64,000 nucleotides of DNA from Novipirellula caenicola (GTDB lineage: Bacteria; Planctomycetota; Planctomycetia; Pirellulales; Pirellulaceae): NCBI RefSeq assembly GCF_039545035.1, contig NZ_BAABRO010000003.1:434001-498000 (forward strand), in the 5' to 3' direction. Within the stretch, counting starts at the first letter, position 1; each line of letters opens with the position of its first letter. The position numbers were made by a program, and so were the translations under genes. Shown piece by piece: positions 44,151 to 52,512 of this stretch. The notes under the pieces were generated by a model that was not told where the DNA came from, did no database searches, and saw only the letters and a program-made list of their open reading frames with translations.

Positions 44151-45857
44151 ATGACTCCGAAGGGGCTAAGTCCGTTCTTGCTGGTCGCCTTGTTGGCAAC
44201 GACCGCGATTCCAGCCGGCGTGTCCTCGGCGGATGACGCTGCGTCCAGCGAGGGACGCTTGGCGAGCGATCTTCAATCGCAAGGCATCCAGCCGACCACG
44301 GCTGAATTTCAAGGGTTCACGCAGTACAACTTCGAACTGGACGGAGTGGACTGCAAAATCGTAAGCCCCAAGCAAGCCGCCAGCGGGAATCCGTGGGTTT
44401 GGCGAGCGCGGTTTTGGGGGCACGAACCCCAGTTTGATCGGGCGATGCTCGAGCGTGGTTGGCATGTTTGTTACTGCGACGTCGGAGGGTTGTTTGGTGC
44501 CGATCCTGCAATTGAGCGCTGGGACGCCTTCTATTCGCTTAGCCAAAAGCTAGGACTTCATGCGAAACCGTTTCTCGAAGGCATGAGTCGTGGTGGGTTG
44601 ATCATCATGCGATGGGCCAGTGTGCATCCAGACCAAGTGAGCGGCATTTACGCAGACAACGCCGTAATGGACATACGTTCGTGGCCCGGCGGCAAGGGAA
44701 CCGGCATCGGTGCCCCTCGCGAATGGGATCGCTGTTTACAGGCATATGGAATGACGGACGAGCAGTCCGCGTCGTTCAAAGCGGGGCCGCTGGATCGGCT
44801 CAAACCATTGGCCGATGCTGGCGTTCCAATCTTTGCGTTGATCAACGAAGCCGACAATGTTGTTCCGCCGGCCGAGAACGGCGATCGATTGGTGGCCGAG
44901 TACAAAAAGCTAGGCGGCAAAATTGAGGTGATGCGTCGGCCGGGACTTGGACATCATCCACATAGTTTGAAAGACCCGGCACCGATCGTGGCTTTTGCAC
45001 TCGCTTCGATCCATGGCGTGCAGCATTCGCTGTTCATTGCCGGGCCTAGCTTTACCGGGATCTTGGACGAGCAAGGCAACGAGATTTGGAACGCGGGGAA
45101 ACCCGCTGCGCGTGATGGTTTTGTTCTGCCAAACGGCAATGTATTGATCGCGTGGAAAGACATCGTCAAAGAATTGAATCGCGATCACAAAGTTGTATTT
45201 CAGTATCGCAAGTCCAACGAAAACGCAGAGATCGGCACCGTCGAGCGACTCGAAAACGGCAACACGCTGATCACCGAATTGGGCAAGAAACCTCGGCTGA
45301 TGGAAGTGGATCGTGACGGTTCCGTTGTGATCGAGTTCCCGCTGCAACCGGAAACCGATAACGCTCATATGCAAACACGGATGGCTCGAAAATTGCCCAG
45401 TGGCAACTACCTCGTTCCCCATCTGTTGGCATTCAAAGTCAAGGAATACACCCCGGCGGGAAAGGTGGTCCACGAAATCAAAACGGACCTTGAATCGTTG
45501 GGGGGGCGGAAAGCCGAGAATTGGCCGTTCACAGCGATCCGGCTTGAAAATGGCAATACCGTGGTCACGTTAACGCACGGCAACAAAGTTGTGGAATTTG
45601 CTCCCGACGGTGAGGTCGTTTGGGAGGTTAACAATGATGACTTGCCCGGTTCGCCGCTGGTGGACCCCTGTGGCGCCCAGCGGTTGCCCAACGGCAATAC
45701 CGTGATCGCCAGCTACGGTGCGAGAAAAGGAATCAAAGTCCTTGAAGTGACGCCAGCGAAGCAAATTGTATGGACTTACGATGGCAAGCATCGTGCTCAC
45801 GAGATCCAGGTGTTGACGACCAATGGTCAGCCGATCGCCGGACCGCCGATGAAATAA
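44151..45857 (+). CDS. Exported alpha/beta hydrolase fused to a beta-propeller
   Basis: The start at 44151 (MTPKGLSPFLLVALLATTAI) gives a signal peptide and lies just past a dispersed repeat. Residues ~45-290 are an alpha/beta hydrolase: nucleophile Ser in EGMSRGGLI (~146) and catalytic His in GLGHHPHSL (~268). Residues ~300-568 are a propeller with repeating LxNGNTL blades (LPNGNVLIAWKD, LENGNTLITELG, LPSGNYLVPHLL, LENGNTVVTLTH, LPNGNTVIASYG). The blades resemble the arylsulfotransferase/PQQ-like type. This fusion is unusual. Substrate unknown; probably a periplasmic esterase acting on glycan or sulfate esters. Confidence 0.88.
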   Translation: MTPKGLSPFLLVALLATTAIPAGVSSADDAASSEGRLASDLQSQGIQPTTAEFQGFTQYNFELDGVDCKIVSPKQAASGNPWVWRARFWGHEPQFDRAMLERGWHVCYCDVGGLFGADPAIERWDAFYSLSQKLGLHAKPFLEGMSRGGLIIMRWASVHPDQVSGIYADNAVMDIRSWPGGKGTGIGAPREWDRCLQAYGMTDEQSASFKAGPLDRLKPLADAGVPIFALINEADNVVPPAENGDRLVAEYKKLGGKIEVMRRPGLGHHPHSLKDPAPIVAFALASIHGVQHSLFIAGPSFTGILDEQGNEIWNAGKPAARDGFVLPNGNVLIAWKDIVKELNRDHKVVFQYRKSNENAEIGTVERLENGNTLITELGKKPRLMEVDRDGSVVIEFPLQPETDNAHMQTRMARKLPSGNYLVPHLLAFKVKEYTPAGKVVHEIKTDLESLGGRKAENWPFTAIRLENGNTVVTLTHGNKVVEFAPDGEVVWEVNNDDLPGSPLVDPCGAQRLPNGNTVIASYGARKGIKVLEVTPAKQIVWTYDGKHRAHEIQVLTTNGQPIAGPPMK

Positions 45858-45923
45858 ACGTCGCGGCATGTCCCTCTGCCCTGCCCTCCCCTGCCCTGCC
45901 CGTTCACCAGCCGAGTTCCATCG

Positions 45924-46706
45924 ATGAACCGAATTGTTTGTTTCCTGTTCCTTTCTCTTGCTTGTAATTTGCTGATGGCCGATCAACCTTTCGATGAATT
46001 GAGCATCCAGTACACCGGCGGTTCGTATGACAACGAGACGTTCGAGTACCGTTTGATGAAACCTGAGACGATCGAACCGGGAACGAAATATCCGCTGGTT
46101 TTGTTTCTACATGGAGCGGGCGAACGAGGTGACGACAACACGTCGCAGCTAAAGTATTTCCCGACCGAGATGGCCAGCGAAGCGAATCGCAAAGCGTTTC
46201 CCTGTTTTGTGTTGGCACCTCAGTGCCGCAAAGAAAAGAAATGGGTCGATGTCGATTGGAGCGATCATGAGGCGACCGCGATGCCCGAGTCGCCATCGGA
46301 TCAAATGCAAGCGGCGATACAAATGCTCGAGCGGACGATCGCCGAAAATCCGATCGATACATCACGCGTTTACTTGACCGGCCTTTCCATGGGCGGATAC
46401 GGATCGTGGGATTTGACCGCACGGCACCCGGATTGGTTCGCCGCAGCGATCATCGTTTGTGGCGGCGGGGACGACACGCAAGCGTCGAAGCTTGTTGATC
46501 TGCCGATTTGGGTTTTCCACGGTGATGCCGATGATGCGGTACCGGTCCATCGGTCTCGCAAGATGGTCGCTGCGATCAAAGACGCCGGAGGCAAGAAAAT
46601 CAAATACACGGAATTGCCCGGCGTCGGCCACAACAGTTGGGACCATGCCTACTCGCAAGATGCCGGCGCGATCAAGTGGATGTTTGAGCAGACAAAAGCC
46701 AAGTAG
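45924..46706 (+). CDS. Exported alpha/beta hydrolase (esterase/dienelactone hydrolase-like)
   Basis: Signal peptide MNRIVCFLFLSLACNLLMA. Oxyanion region LVLFLHGAGERGDDN, nucleophile GLSMGGYGSWDL (Ser ~155), acid HGDADDAVP (Asp ~200) and His in PGVGHNSWDHAY (~235) complete a Ser-Asp-His triad. 260 residues, of the PHB-depolymerase/feruloyl-esterase-like group. It follows the hydrolase-propeller gene by 66 bp on the same strand; both may act on the same polymer. Confidence 0.92.
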   Translation: MNRIVCFLFLSLACNLLMADQPFDELSIQYTGGSYDNETFEYRLMKPETIEPGTKYPLVLFLHGAGERGDDNTSQLKYFPTEMASEANRKAFPCFVLAPQCRKEKKWVDVDWSDHEATAMPESPSDQMQAAIQMLERTIAENPIDTSRVYLTGLSMGGYGSWDLTARHPDWFAAAIIVCGGGDDTQASKLVDLPIWVFHGDADDAVPVHRSRKMVAAIKDAGGKKIKYTELPGVGHNSWDHAYSQDAGAIKWMFEQTKAK

Positions 46707-46717
46707 TTCAAACACCC

Positions 46718-46789
46718 CCGTAGTGGATCTTGCTAAAGATCCTTTCTGCGGGATCCCTGACGCGGGATCTTTAGCAAGATCCACTACGG
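46718..46789. repeat. Perfect 25-bp hairpin between convergent genes (family G)
   Basis: Bases 46718-46742 pair without mismatch with 46765-46789 (CCGTAGTGGATCTTGCTAAA then GATCC) around a 22-nt loop. No T run. It may end transcription in both directions or be a mobile palindrome. Confidence 0.9.
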
Positions 46790-46805
46790 AATGGGGTGGC
46801 TTCCG

Positions 46806-48008
46806 CTAGTCGTTCGCGGTCGTCGATGACTTGCCGGATTGATTCAGGTACAGATTGACATCGTGCGTGGCACGTCCGCCCGCCAAGATATCAACTTTGC
46901 CATCGCCGTTAAAATCGTCACACCACAGATCCTCGCATGCCATCATCGGGTCGAGCGTCGTGCGTGACCAATGTTGGCCGCGTTCGTCATCGGCTTGGTA
47001 GATGAAAATCCCTGGGCCTTTGACGGGGCCGTCCCCAGGATTTCGATACGCCGCGATGATTTCGTCCGCTCCGTCGCCATCCAGATCGGCACACCAAACG
47101 GCATGGCCTTGCGAAAAGGTATCGTCCAAGACGATGCGTTGCTGTTTTTCATCGGTGACGTCGTTGCCGATGTAAGCCACTACCTGATTGCCGTGCATCG
47201 GTTCGATCGTGGCGATCAGCGAGGTGGACGGAGACAGTCGTCCGGTTTTGACTTCGCCACTGCCCCGCTGGGCTGGTGATTTGCCTGCGGCGCCCGAGGC
47301 AATTCGTTTGACTTGAAAGCCGTTCGCTTCATGCTTGCCAATCCACGTGATTCCTTCTTCGCTAGCGACTAGCGTTTGCTCGGCGCCATTGTCCTCGGTC
47401 GACGGCAGATGCCAATGGTTGTGGGCGCGGTTCAGGCTGCCATCGATAACGATTGGTTTCCATGGACCCGATTCAGGATCACTGAGGATCGGGAACGCCA
47501 TCAGGCGGATGCCTGAACCTGAGCTCGCATTGAGTGGCGAGACGACAAGCTGTTTGCTGCCACGGCCTAAAACATCCGCCCATCGCATGCGATGCGTCCA
47601 TGGTTCGGATGAGATATTGAACACTTGCCAGGGTTCGTCCAGCGTCTCACCACGTCGCAGCCAGTGGATCGTGCCGCCGCTGGTAGGCCAACCGGCACCC
47701 AGGGCAAAATCGACCTTCCCATCGCCGTCGATATCATGGGCTGCGATGCAAACGTGGTCGGGTGAGACCGCGTTTTTGATCATCGAATGCCGAGTCCAGT
47801 CGGGATTTTGATACCACACCACCTCGTCTTCGCTTATCGCAACCGCATCGATCTTTCCATCGTTGTTGACGTCCGCTGCGGTAACGGCGTAACAAACGTT
47901 GCCGATTTGTGCATCGAGCACGTTTTTTTCGAACGAGGGAACTTCGGCGTGGACGCAAGTCGTCACCAGCGCTACGGCCGCGATGGGCATCAGAAGTCGG
48001 TTGAGCAT
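46806..48008 (-). CDS. Secreted FG-GAP/VCBS repeat protein
   Basis: Start at 48008 (MLNRLLMPIAAVALVTTCVH), with a signal peptide. The body is a calcium-type beta-propeller with Dx(D/N)xDG motifs: ADVNNDGKIDAVA, HDIDGDGKVDFALG, ADLDGDGADEIIAA and DFNGDGKVDILAGG. Each repeat is followed by WYQNP or similar. 400 residues. Related blades occur at the N-terminus of the 1592-residue protein at 57.6 kb. Extracellular; ligand unknown. Confidence 0.9.
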   Translation of the reverse strand: MLNRLLMPIAAVALVTTCVHAEVPSFEKNVLDAQIGNVCYAVTAADVNNDGKIDAVAISEDEVVWYQNPDWTRHSMIKNAVSPDHVCIAAHDIDGDGKVDFALGAGWPTSGGTIHWLRRGETLDEPWQVFNISSEPWTHRMRWADVLGRGSKQLVVSPLNASSGSGIRLMAFPILSDPESGPWKPIVIDGSLNRAHNHWHLPSTEDNGAEQTLVASEEGITWIGKHEANGFQVKRIASGAAGKSPAQRGSGEVKTGRLSPSTSLIATIEPMHGNQVVAYIGNDVTDEKQQRIVLDDTFSQGHAVWCADLDGDGADEIIAAYRNPGDGPVKGPGIFIYQADDERGQHWSRTTLDPMMACEDLWCDDFNGDGKVDILAGGRATHDVNLYLNQSGKSSTTAND

Positions 48009-48171
48009 GAGGATCTCGGGGAGACGTGAGGAAGCGGGCAATGCGAACGACGTCGCGGAACGGCTATTATGATCCTAGCTGATTCGCTCTTCCACCCGTT
48101 TAGAAGCGTCGGACCAACTAATGTCGTGAATCGCTCGGGACGTCGATTTTATAAACGACGCATTTGATTGT

Positions 48172-48234
48172 ACCGGAAGTCGTCAAGACTTTCGTTTTTT
48201 GGGATGACCGAAACTCACGCACGAGTTCCGCTAC
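48172..48234. repeat. Inverted pair of family A repeats
   Basis: CCGGAAGTCGTCAAGACTTT at 48172 and CGAAACTCACGCACGAGTTC then CGCTAC ending 48234. A second hairpin, CCGCGATC/GATCGCGG (48259-48282), lies just after the stop of the toroid gene and may help end its transcript. Confidence 0.7.
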
Positions 48235-48295
48235 CTCCGCAATCGAATCACACGTTCCCCGCGATCCACGTTCTGATCGCGGAGCGATCAACGAC

Positions 48296-51052
48296 TTACT
48301 CGGCGGCGTCGTCGTAGATCGGCAAATGGCGGTAATAGACCTCGAGGTTCAACAGGTTCATCGTCGTCACGTACAGCCGTCCTCCATGCGGACTCCAGCG
48401 ATCTTCGACCGGCAACATCGGGTGCCAACTGCCCGCCTTGGAACCTTCTTTGATTTGGCTCTCCAACAACAGCGGGTTTAGATAGTCATTCCACTGGTCC
48501 CAATACTTGCCGCCCATGTGGAACATCACCTGGGTTGCGTAGTACCAGTAGTATCCGTCACGCAACGGTCGATCACGGGTTCCCATTTCCGGCGGCGCTT
48601 CCAACAGGTATTCGGCCGCCGATTGCATCGCCTCGTTTTCACGTTTCCAACCCGAGTACATTCGCATCAGCATCCCCACTGCGGTCATCGTATGCGTCGG
48701 AGTGCGTCCATGGCGTTGCGACGGAGTGTTCGCGGCAAACGGGTTGTAACGATAGCGGTCAGGGCGTGATTCACTTTGCTGCGCGAAATCAAGCCAGCGG
48801 TCGATCCCTTTGTAGACATTATCAGGAATTTCTAATCCCGATAATTCGCCGCTTTTAAGTGCCATCATCATCCACCCCGATACGCTTGTGTCGCTGCTGA
48901 CCTGGGCGGCGTAACGCCACCCGCCATAGCGAGCGTGTTGGGTGTTGGCGATGTAGTCGATGCAGCGTTGGGCAGGTTCTTTGAGTTCTTCGTCTTGAGT
49001 CATCCCATACGCTTCACACAAAGCCAAGGCCGCGATCCCATGGCTGTAGAAACCCACGTTTCGGTCGCTGAGCGGATTCTCGCTACGGTACAGGTCGCCA
49101 CTGGTTTTTTGATTTTTGACCAAGAACGCGATGCCGCGGGCAACGGTGTCGGCGTATTGATGTCGTTTGTGAGTGTAGCCGGCGCCCTGAAACGCAAGCA
49201 GCGACAATCCCGTGGCCGCAGTGCCACTTTCCAACAGGACAGGCTCGCCATGTCCGGAAAGCGACCAACTGCCGTCATCGTTTTGGGTGTCGGCCAAGTA
49301 GGCCAATCCGAGTTCGATGGCTTCTTCGGTCGCGGGACCGACCATTCCGGCCGGCGTCGGGGCGGCACCGCCTTGGGTTCGCATCACACGCCGGTTGAAC
49401 GATTCGACCGCGGCAATCTCGGTCCCCTCGGGGATCACGGGGCCACCGACTTCGCGACGTTTTCTTGGCTGGTCGGCAATCTCAAGTTCGCCGATTTCAG
49501 GCAGATCGTTCGACGGCACAATGCCGGCAAAGGAATCGGGGCGATCGGCCAATCCGGCAATCGATTCCCGCATCATCACGTCCAAACTCGGACCAAATTC
49601 GGTGTTCGGAGACGTGATCGGGGACGGAATGCTCGAGGATGTTTCGCTGCGTGGACCGTTGACGCTGTCCTGCTCGCTGCGGTCGCTCATCGCATCGCTA
49701 GGCACCGCGTCGTTTGCCGCGGCAAGCGATGCCATTTCACCAGGAATCGTCGGCACGCCAACCGGAGCAAACTCGCTGCGATCACCCCGGCTCGAACGGT
49801 CCGGTCTGGCTTGCGACGAACCGCCCTCGCCCACATCGGGGACTCCCATCATCGCGGACAAATCTCGTCGCATCACGTTGCTTTGGCTTGCCGAAGCGGA
49901 CGCGGGCGATGGCGTGCTCATGGCATCGGCACTATCAAGCGGTGAAAGCTGAGCCCCCGCAGTGTTACCACGCCGTTGGAAGGGAACATCCACCGGCGAG
50001 AGCATTTGATCGGCCGACTTGCTGATCGATGCCACTGCGACCGATTGAGGTGCCGGTGCCGCGCCGGCAGGCGGCGCGGATGCCGTGGGCGTCGTTCGTG
50101 GTCGACTGCGGCTGGTCAAACCAAGGTCGCCCACCGTCGGCATCGCTTCGGAACGATTGCGGGCGGCCGAGGCAACGCGTTGCGCTGGCGGCGTTGGCAG
50201 CATCTTCGTCGGATCCGGTGTCACGCTCAATTGCGGAGCCGATGAACGCGTCGTTTTTCGTGGAGTCGCTTCGGCGATCTTGCGTTCCGCCGGGTTGGCC
50301 TCGGGTTGCTGCATGGCTTCGCTGTCTAGCTTCGGCACATCGGGCTGTGTCGTTTTCGGCGAGCTCATTTTCTCGCTCGATTGCTCGCGGCGAGCCAACT
50401 TCGCGGGAGAATTGGCCGGACGAGGCTGCGATGGCGACGGCTCTTGACGCTTCATCAAGAACTTTTGCATCGGACGCGGTTCGATCTCTTTGGGCTTGGG
50501 CATCTCTAACTGCGGCGCCGAGTGAGTCACCGGCGGCAATTGACGCATCTCTTTAGGAATCACTCGCGATGCCGTTTCGACTTCCACCGGTTCGGACCAA
50601 TCCGGAGTGACCGCGTCTTCCTTGGGCGTCTGAAACAAATACTCGGGGACCGTTTTGCGGATCGGGGATCGTTCGGGTTTAACCCCCGCGACAGGCTCAG
50701 GGAAAAATTGGCTAAAGATGACCACGTGTACTGCCAAAATCAGCAGCATCAAATGGATGAAGACGCTAAACAGAAAGCCAACCTGAATCGATTTGCGAAC
50801 ATAATGCGAAACCAATCCTCGCAGCGCAAACGACATCCCCAATGCGATCAGTGGCACCGCGATGACGTAGGTGTAAGCGTTGTACAGCCATCGCGGATCA
50901 TCGAATCGAAGCCGTGTCGCGATCAAGTACAATACCACCGACGACAATGCGACTAACCACACGTCCAATGGCCACATTGCATCGCTGGACTCTACAGACC
51001 GATTCGGCGGAGGAACCGATCGGTGCTTCGGCAGAGGTTTGGGGCGGTTCAC
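48296..51052 (-). CDS. TonB-like protein ending in an alpha/alpha toroid
   Basis: 918 residues from a GTG at 51052. Residues ~26-125 hold three or four membrane spans (WLVALSSVVLYLIATRL, VIAVPLIALGMSFALRGL, LLILAVHVVIFSQFF). Residues ~130-560 are a Pro/Ser/Ala/Lys-rich, presumably extended periplasmic region like TonB or TolA (KPKEIEPRPMQKFLMKRQEP). Residues 574-918 are a prenyltransferase/squalene-cyclase-type toroid with QxxGSW-like repeats (LADTQNDDGSWSLSGHG, IANTQHARYGGWRYAAQ). The usual acidic DxDD motif of hopene cyclases is not visible, so catalysis is doubtful. It is last in an operon with exbD, exbB and a TPR gene, which suggests an energy-coupled periplasmic machine. Confidence 0.85.
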   Translation of the reverse strand: MNRPKPLPKHRSVPPPNRSVESSDAMWPLDVWLVALSSVVLYLIATRLRFDDPRWLYNAYTYVIAVPLIALGMSFALRGLVSHYVRKSIQVGFLFSVFIHLMLLILAVHVVIFSQFFPEPVAGVKPERSPIRKTVPEYLFQTPKEDAVTPDWSEPVEVETASRVIPKEMRQLPPVTHSAPQLEMPKPKEIEPRPMQKFLMKRQEPSPSQPRPANSPAKLARREQSSEKMSSPKTTQPDVPKLDSEAMQQPEANPAERKIAEATPRKTTRSSAPQLSVTPDPTKMLPTPPAQRVASAARNRSEAMPTVGDLGLTSRSRPRTTPTASAPPAGAAPAPQSVAVASISKSADQMLSPVDVPFQRRGNTAGAQLSPLDSADAMSTPSPASASASQSNVMRRDLSAMMGVPDVGEGGSSQARPDRSSRGDRSEFAPVGVPTIPGEMASLAAANDAVPSDAMSDRSEQDSVNGPRSETSSSIPSPITSPNTEFGPSLDVMMRESIAGLADRPDSFAGIVPSNDLPEIGELEIADQPRKRREVGGPVIPEGTEIAAVESFNRRVMRTQGGAAPTPAGMVGPATEEAIELGLAYLADTQNDDGSWSLSGHGEPVLLESGTAATGLSLLAFQGAGYTHKRHQYADTVARGIAFLVKNQKTSGDLYRSENPLSDRNVGFYSHGIAALALCEAYGMTQDEELKEPAQRCIDYIANTQHARYGGWRYAAQVSSDTSVSGWMMMALKSGELSGLEIPDNVYKGIDRWLDFAQQSESRPDRYRYNPFAANTPSQRHGRTPTHTMTAVGMLMRMYSGWKRENEAMQSAAEYLLEAPPEMGTRDRPLRDGYYWYYATQVMFHMGGKYWDQWNDYLNPLLLESQIKEGSKAGSWHPMLPVEDRWSPHGGRLYVTTMNLLNLEVYYRHLPIYDDAAE

Positions 51053-51130
51053 TTTGCTGCAAGGGTCCGAGGGAAAATGGTTTTTCGAAAGTGCAGTATC
51101 ACATCGGCATCGGTGGATGACGCTTTGCCG

Positions 51131-51553
51131 CTATTGATCAGGCCCGTCGGTTGTCGTGACCGAATAGTCACTGATTCCAGTACGGTTGCAAGCGTCCATC
51201 ACGCTGACAACCGGTTGGAACGCCGTAGCGCGATCGGCTCGGATCACCACGGTTTGGCTGATCGGATTCGCGGCGACGGCGTTCTTTAACAGTTCTTGTA
51301 ACGCATCCAAGCTCGTTTCCTGGCCGCCGACATAGATCGTGCCAGCCGGGTTGATATCGATCACAATTTCACGAGGTTTGCTGGTCATCGGCACCGCGCT
51401 GGTCGCGGTGGGCAACGAGATGTCGATCCGTCGCTCCTGCTCTTCAAACTCGCTGGTGACGAGAAAGAAGATCAGCAGCAGAAACACGACGTCGATCAAG
51501 GGCGTCAAGCTAAGCGTTCCGGCGACAGTCGATTTTTTGATTTCAACAGCCAT
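51131..51553 (-). CDS. ExbD/TolR-family biopolymer transport protein
   Basis: Single-span partner of ExbB that couples proton flow to a periplasmic protein. The signature LTPLIDVVFLLLIFFLVTSE has the conserved Asp. A ~100-residue periplasmic domain follows (EIVIDINPAGTIYVGGQETS, VVIRADRATAFQPVVSVMDA). 140 residues, normal length. It lies 8 bp after the exbB gene and 78 bp before the toroid gene. Confidence 0.96.
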   Translation of the reverse strand: MAVEIKKSTVAGTLSLTPLIDVVFLLLIFFLVTSEFEEQERRIDISLPTATSAVPMTSKPREIVIDINPAGTIYVGGQETSLDALQELLKNAVAANPISQTVVIRADRATAFQPVVSVMDACNRTGISDYSVTTTDGPDQ

Positions 51554-51561
51554 GGCTGGTC

Positions 51562-52512
51562 TTAATTTGCCTCACTTCGCACCTTCGGCGGCACCGGAGG
51601 CGCTGGCGGACGCGTCGGTTCCGAGTTCATCTTGGCTCGCTCGATGTTGTGCAGCATCCCTTGATGGTCGAGTCTTCGGCGACCGACAAAATGAGCCATT
51701 CGCGGGGTCAGATCAAAGGCGACTTTTTCGATCTGATTGAACAATTTCGCCAAGCGGTTTTCGAGGTATTGAGCGAAAATTGCCGCCGGGATCGCCACGA
51801 TCAATCCCGCCAACGTCGTGACCAATGCCGTGTAAATGCCTTCGGATAATTGTTCGCTGCGGCTGCGATCGGCCGTCAATGTCGTCGATTCATGAAACGC
51901 GACAATCATGCCCCACACGGTGCCAAGCAGTCCCATCAATGGCGTTGCGGCGGCGGCCAGATTGAGCCATCGAATCGGGGCGGCGTGACCATCGGCTTCA
52001 CGCTGGATCGTTTCTTTGACGGCGTCTTCGATCTCGCCAATCGGTTGCCCGGTTCGCAGCAACATTGTGCGAATGGCGGTCGCCGCCGGTGAAGGGAAAT
52101 CGTTGCAGGTGTGAAAGGCAATGTTGGGGCTGAAGTTTTCCGCTGGTTCGGAGATGGCATACAGTTCGTCGACCAACGTCCGCGGGATAATCTTGCTCTG
52201 ACGCAACGTCAACAGCCGTTCGGTTGCCAAGGCAACGACCAACAAACTCATGATGCCGATCGGGATCATGAACCGACCACCACGACTGATCAGCGAAAGC
52301 AGATCAATCGATGAGGGTTCGGCGATGGCAGCGTCCGCGGCGGGGTTTTCATCCTGCATCACTGATTGAATCTCGGCTGCGTCGAAACGCATCTGCCCCG
52401 CATCTTGGCTATGGAGCACCAAGGCGTCCAGCGAGAGCATCACGAACAGGGCAACCACCACGGCCAACGCCATGCGGTGCAGTCGATTCGGATTGGGATT
52501 CGTAAAATTCAC
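51562..52512 (-). CDS. MotA/TolQ/ExbB proton channel
   Basis: GTG start that overlaps the TPR gene's stop by one base (TAGTG), so translation is coupled. A signal-like N-terminal hydrophobic stretch (MALAVVVALFVMLSLDALVL) precedes a periplasmic region of ~45 residues. Then come three ExbB spans: GRFMIPIGIMSLLVVALATE, WLNLAAAATPLMGLLGTVWG, and IYTALVTTLAGLIVAIPAAI. GLLGTVWGMIVAF matches the family core. 316 residues. Its partner exbD is immediately downstream. Confidence 0.95.
   Translation of the reverse strand: MNFTNPNPNRLHRMALAVVVALFVMLSLDALVLHSQDAGQMRFDAAEIQSVMQDENPAADAAIAEPSSIDLLSLISRGGRFMIPIGIMSLLVVALATERLLTLRQSKIIPRTLVDELYAISEPAENFSPNIAFHTCNDFPSPAATAIRTMLLRTGQPIGEIEDAVKETIQREADGHAAPIRWLNLAAAATPLMGLLGTVWGMIVAFHESTTLTADRSRSEQLSEGIYTALVTTLAGLIVAIPAAIFAQYLENRLAKLFNQIEKVAFDLTPRMAHFVGRRRLDHQGMLHNIERAKMNSEPTRPPAPPVPPKVRSEAN

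Noticed and set aside
48296-51052. Functional squalene-hopene cyclase
   Set aside because: Only the toroid fold is suggested; the DxDD acid motif is not visible and the context is an ExbBD operon rather than hopanoid genes.
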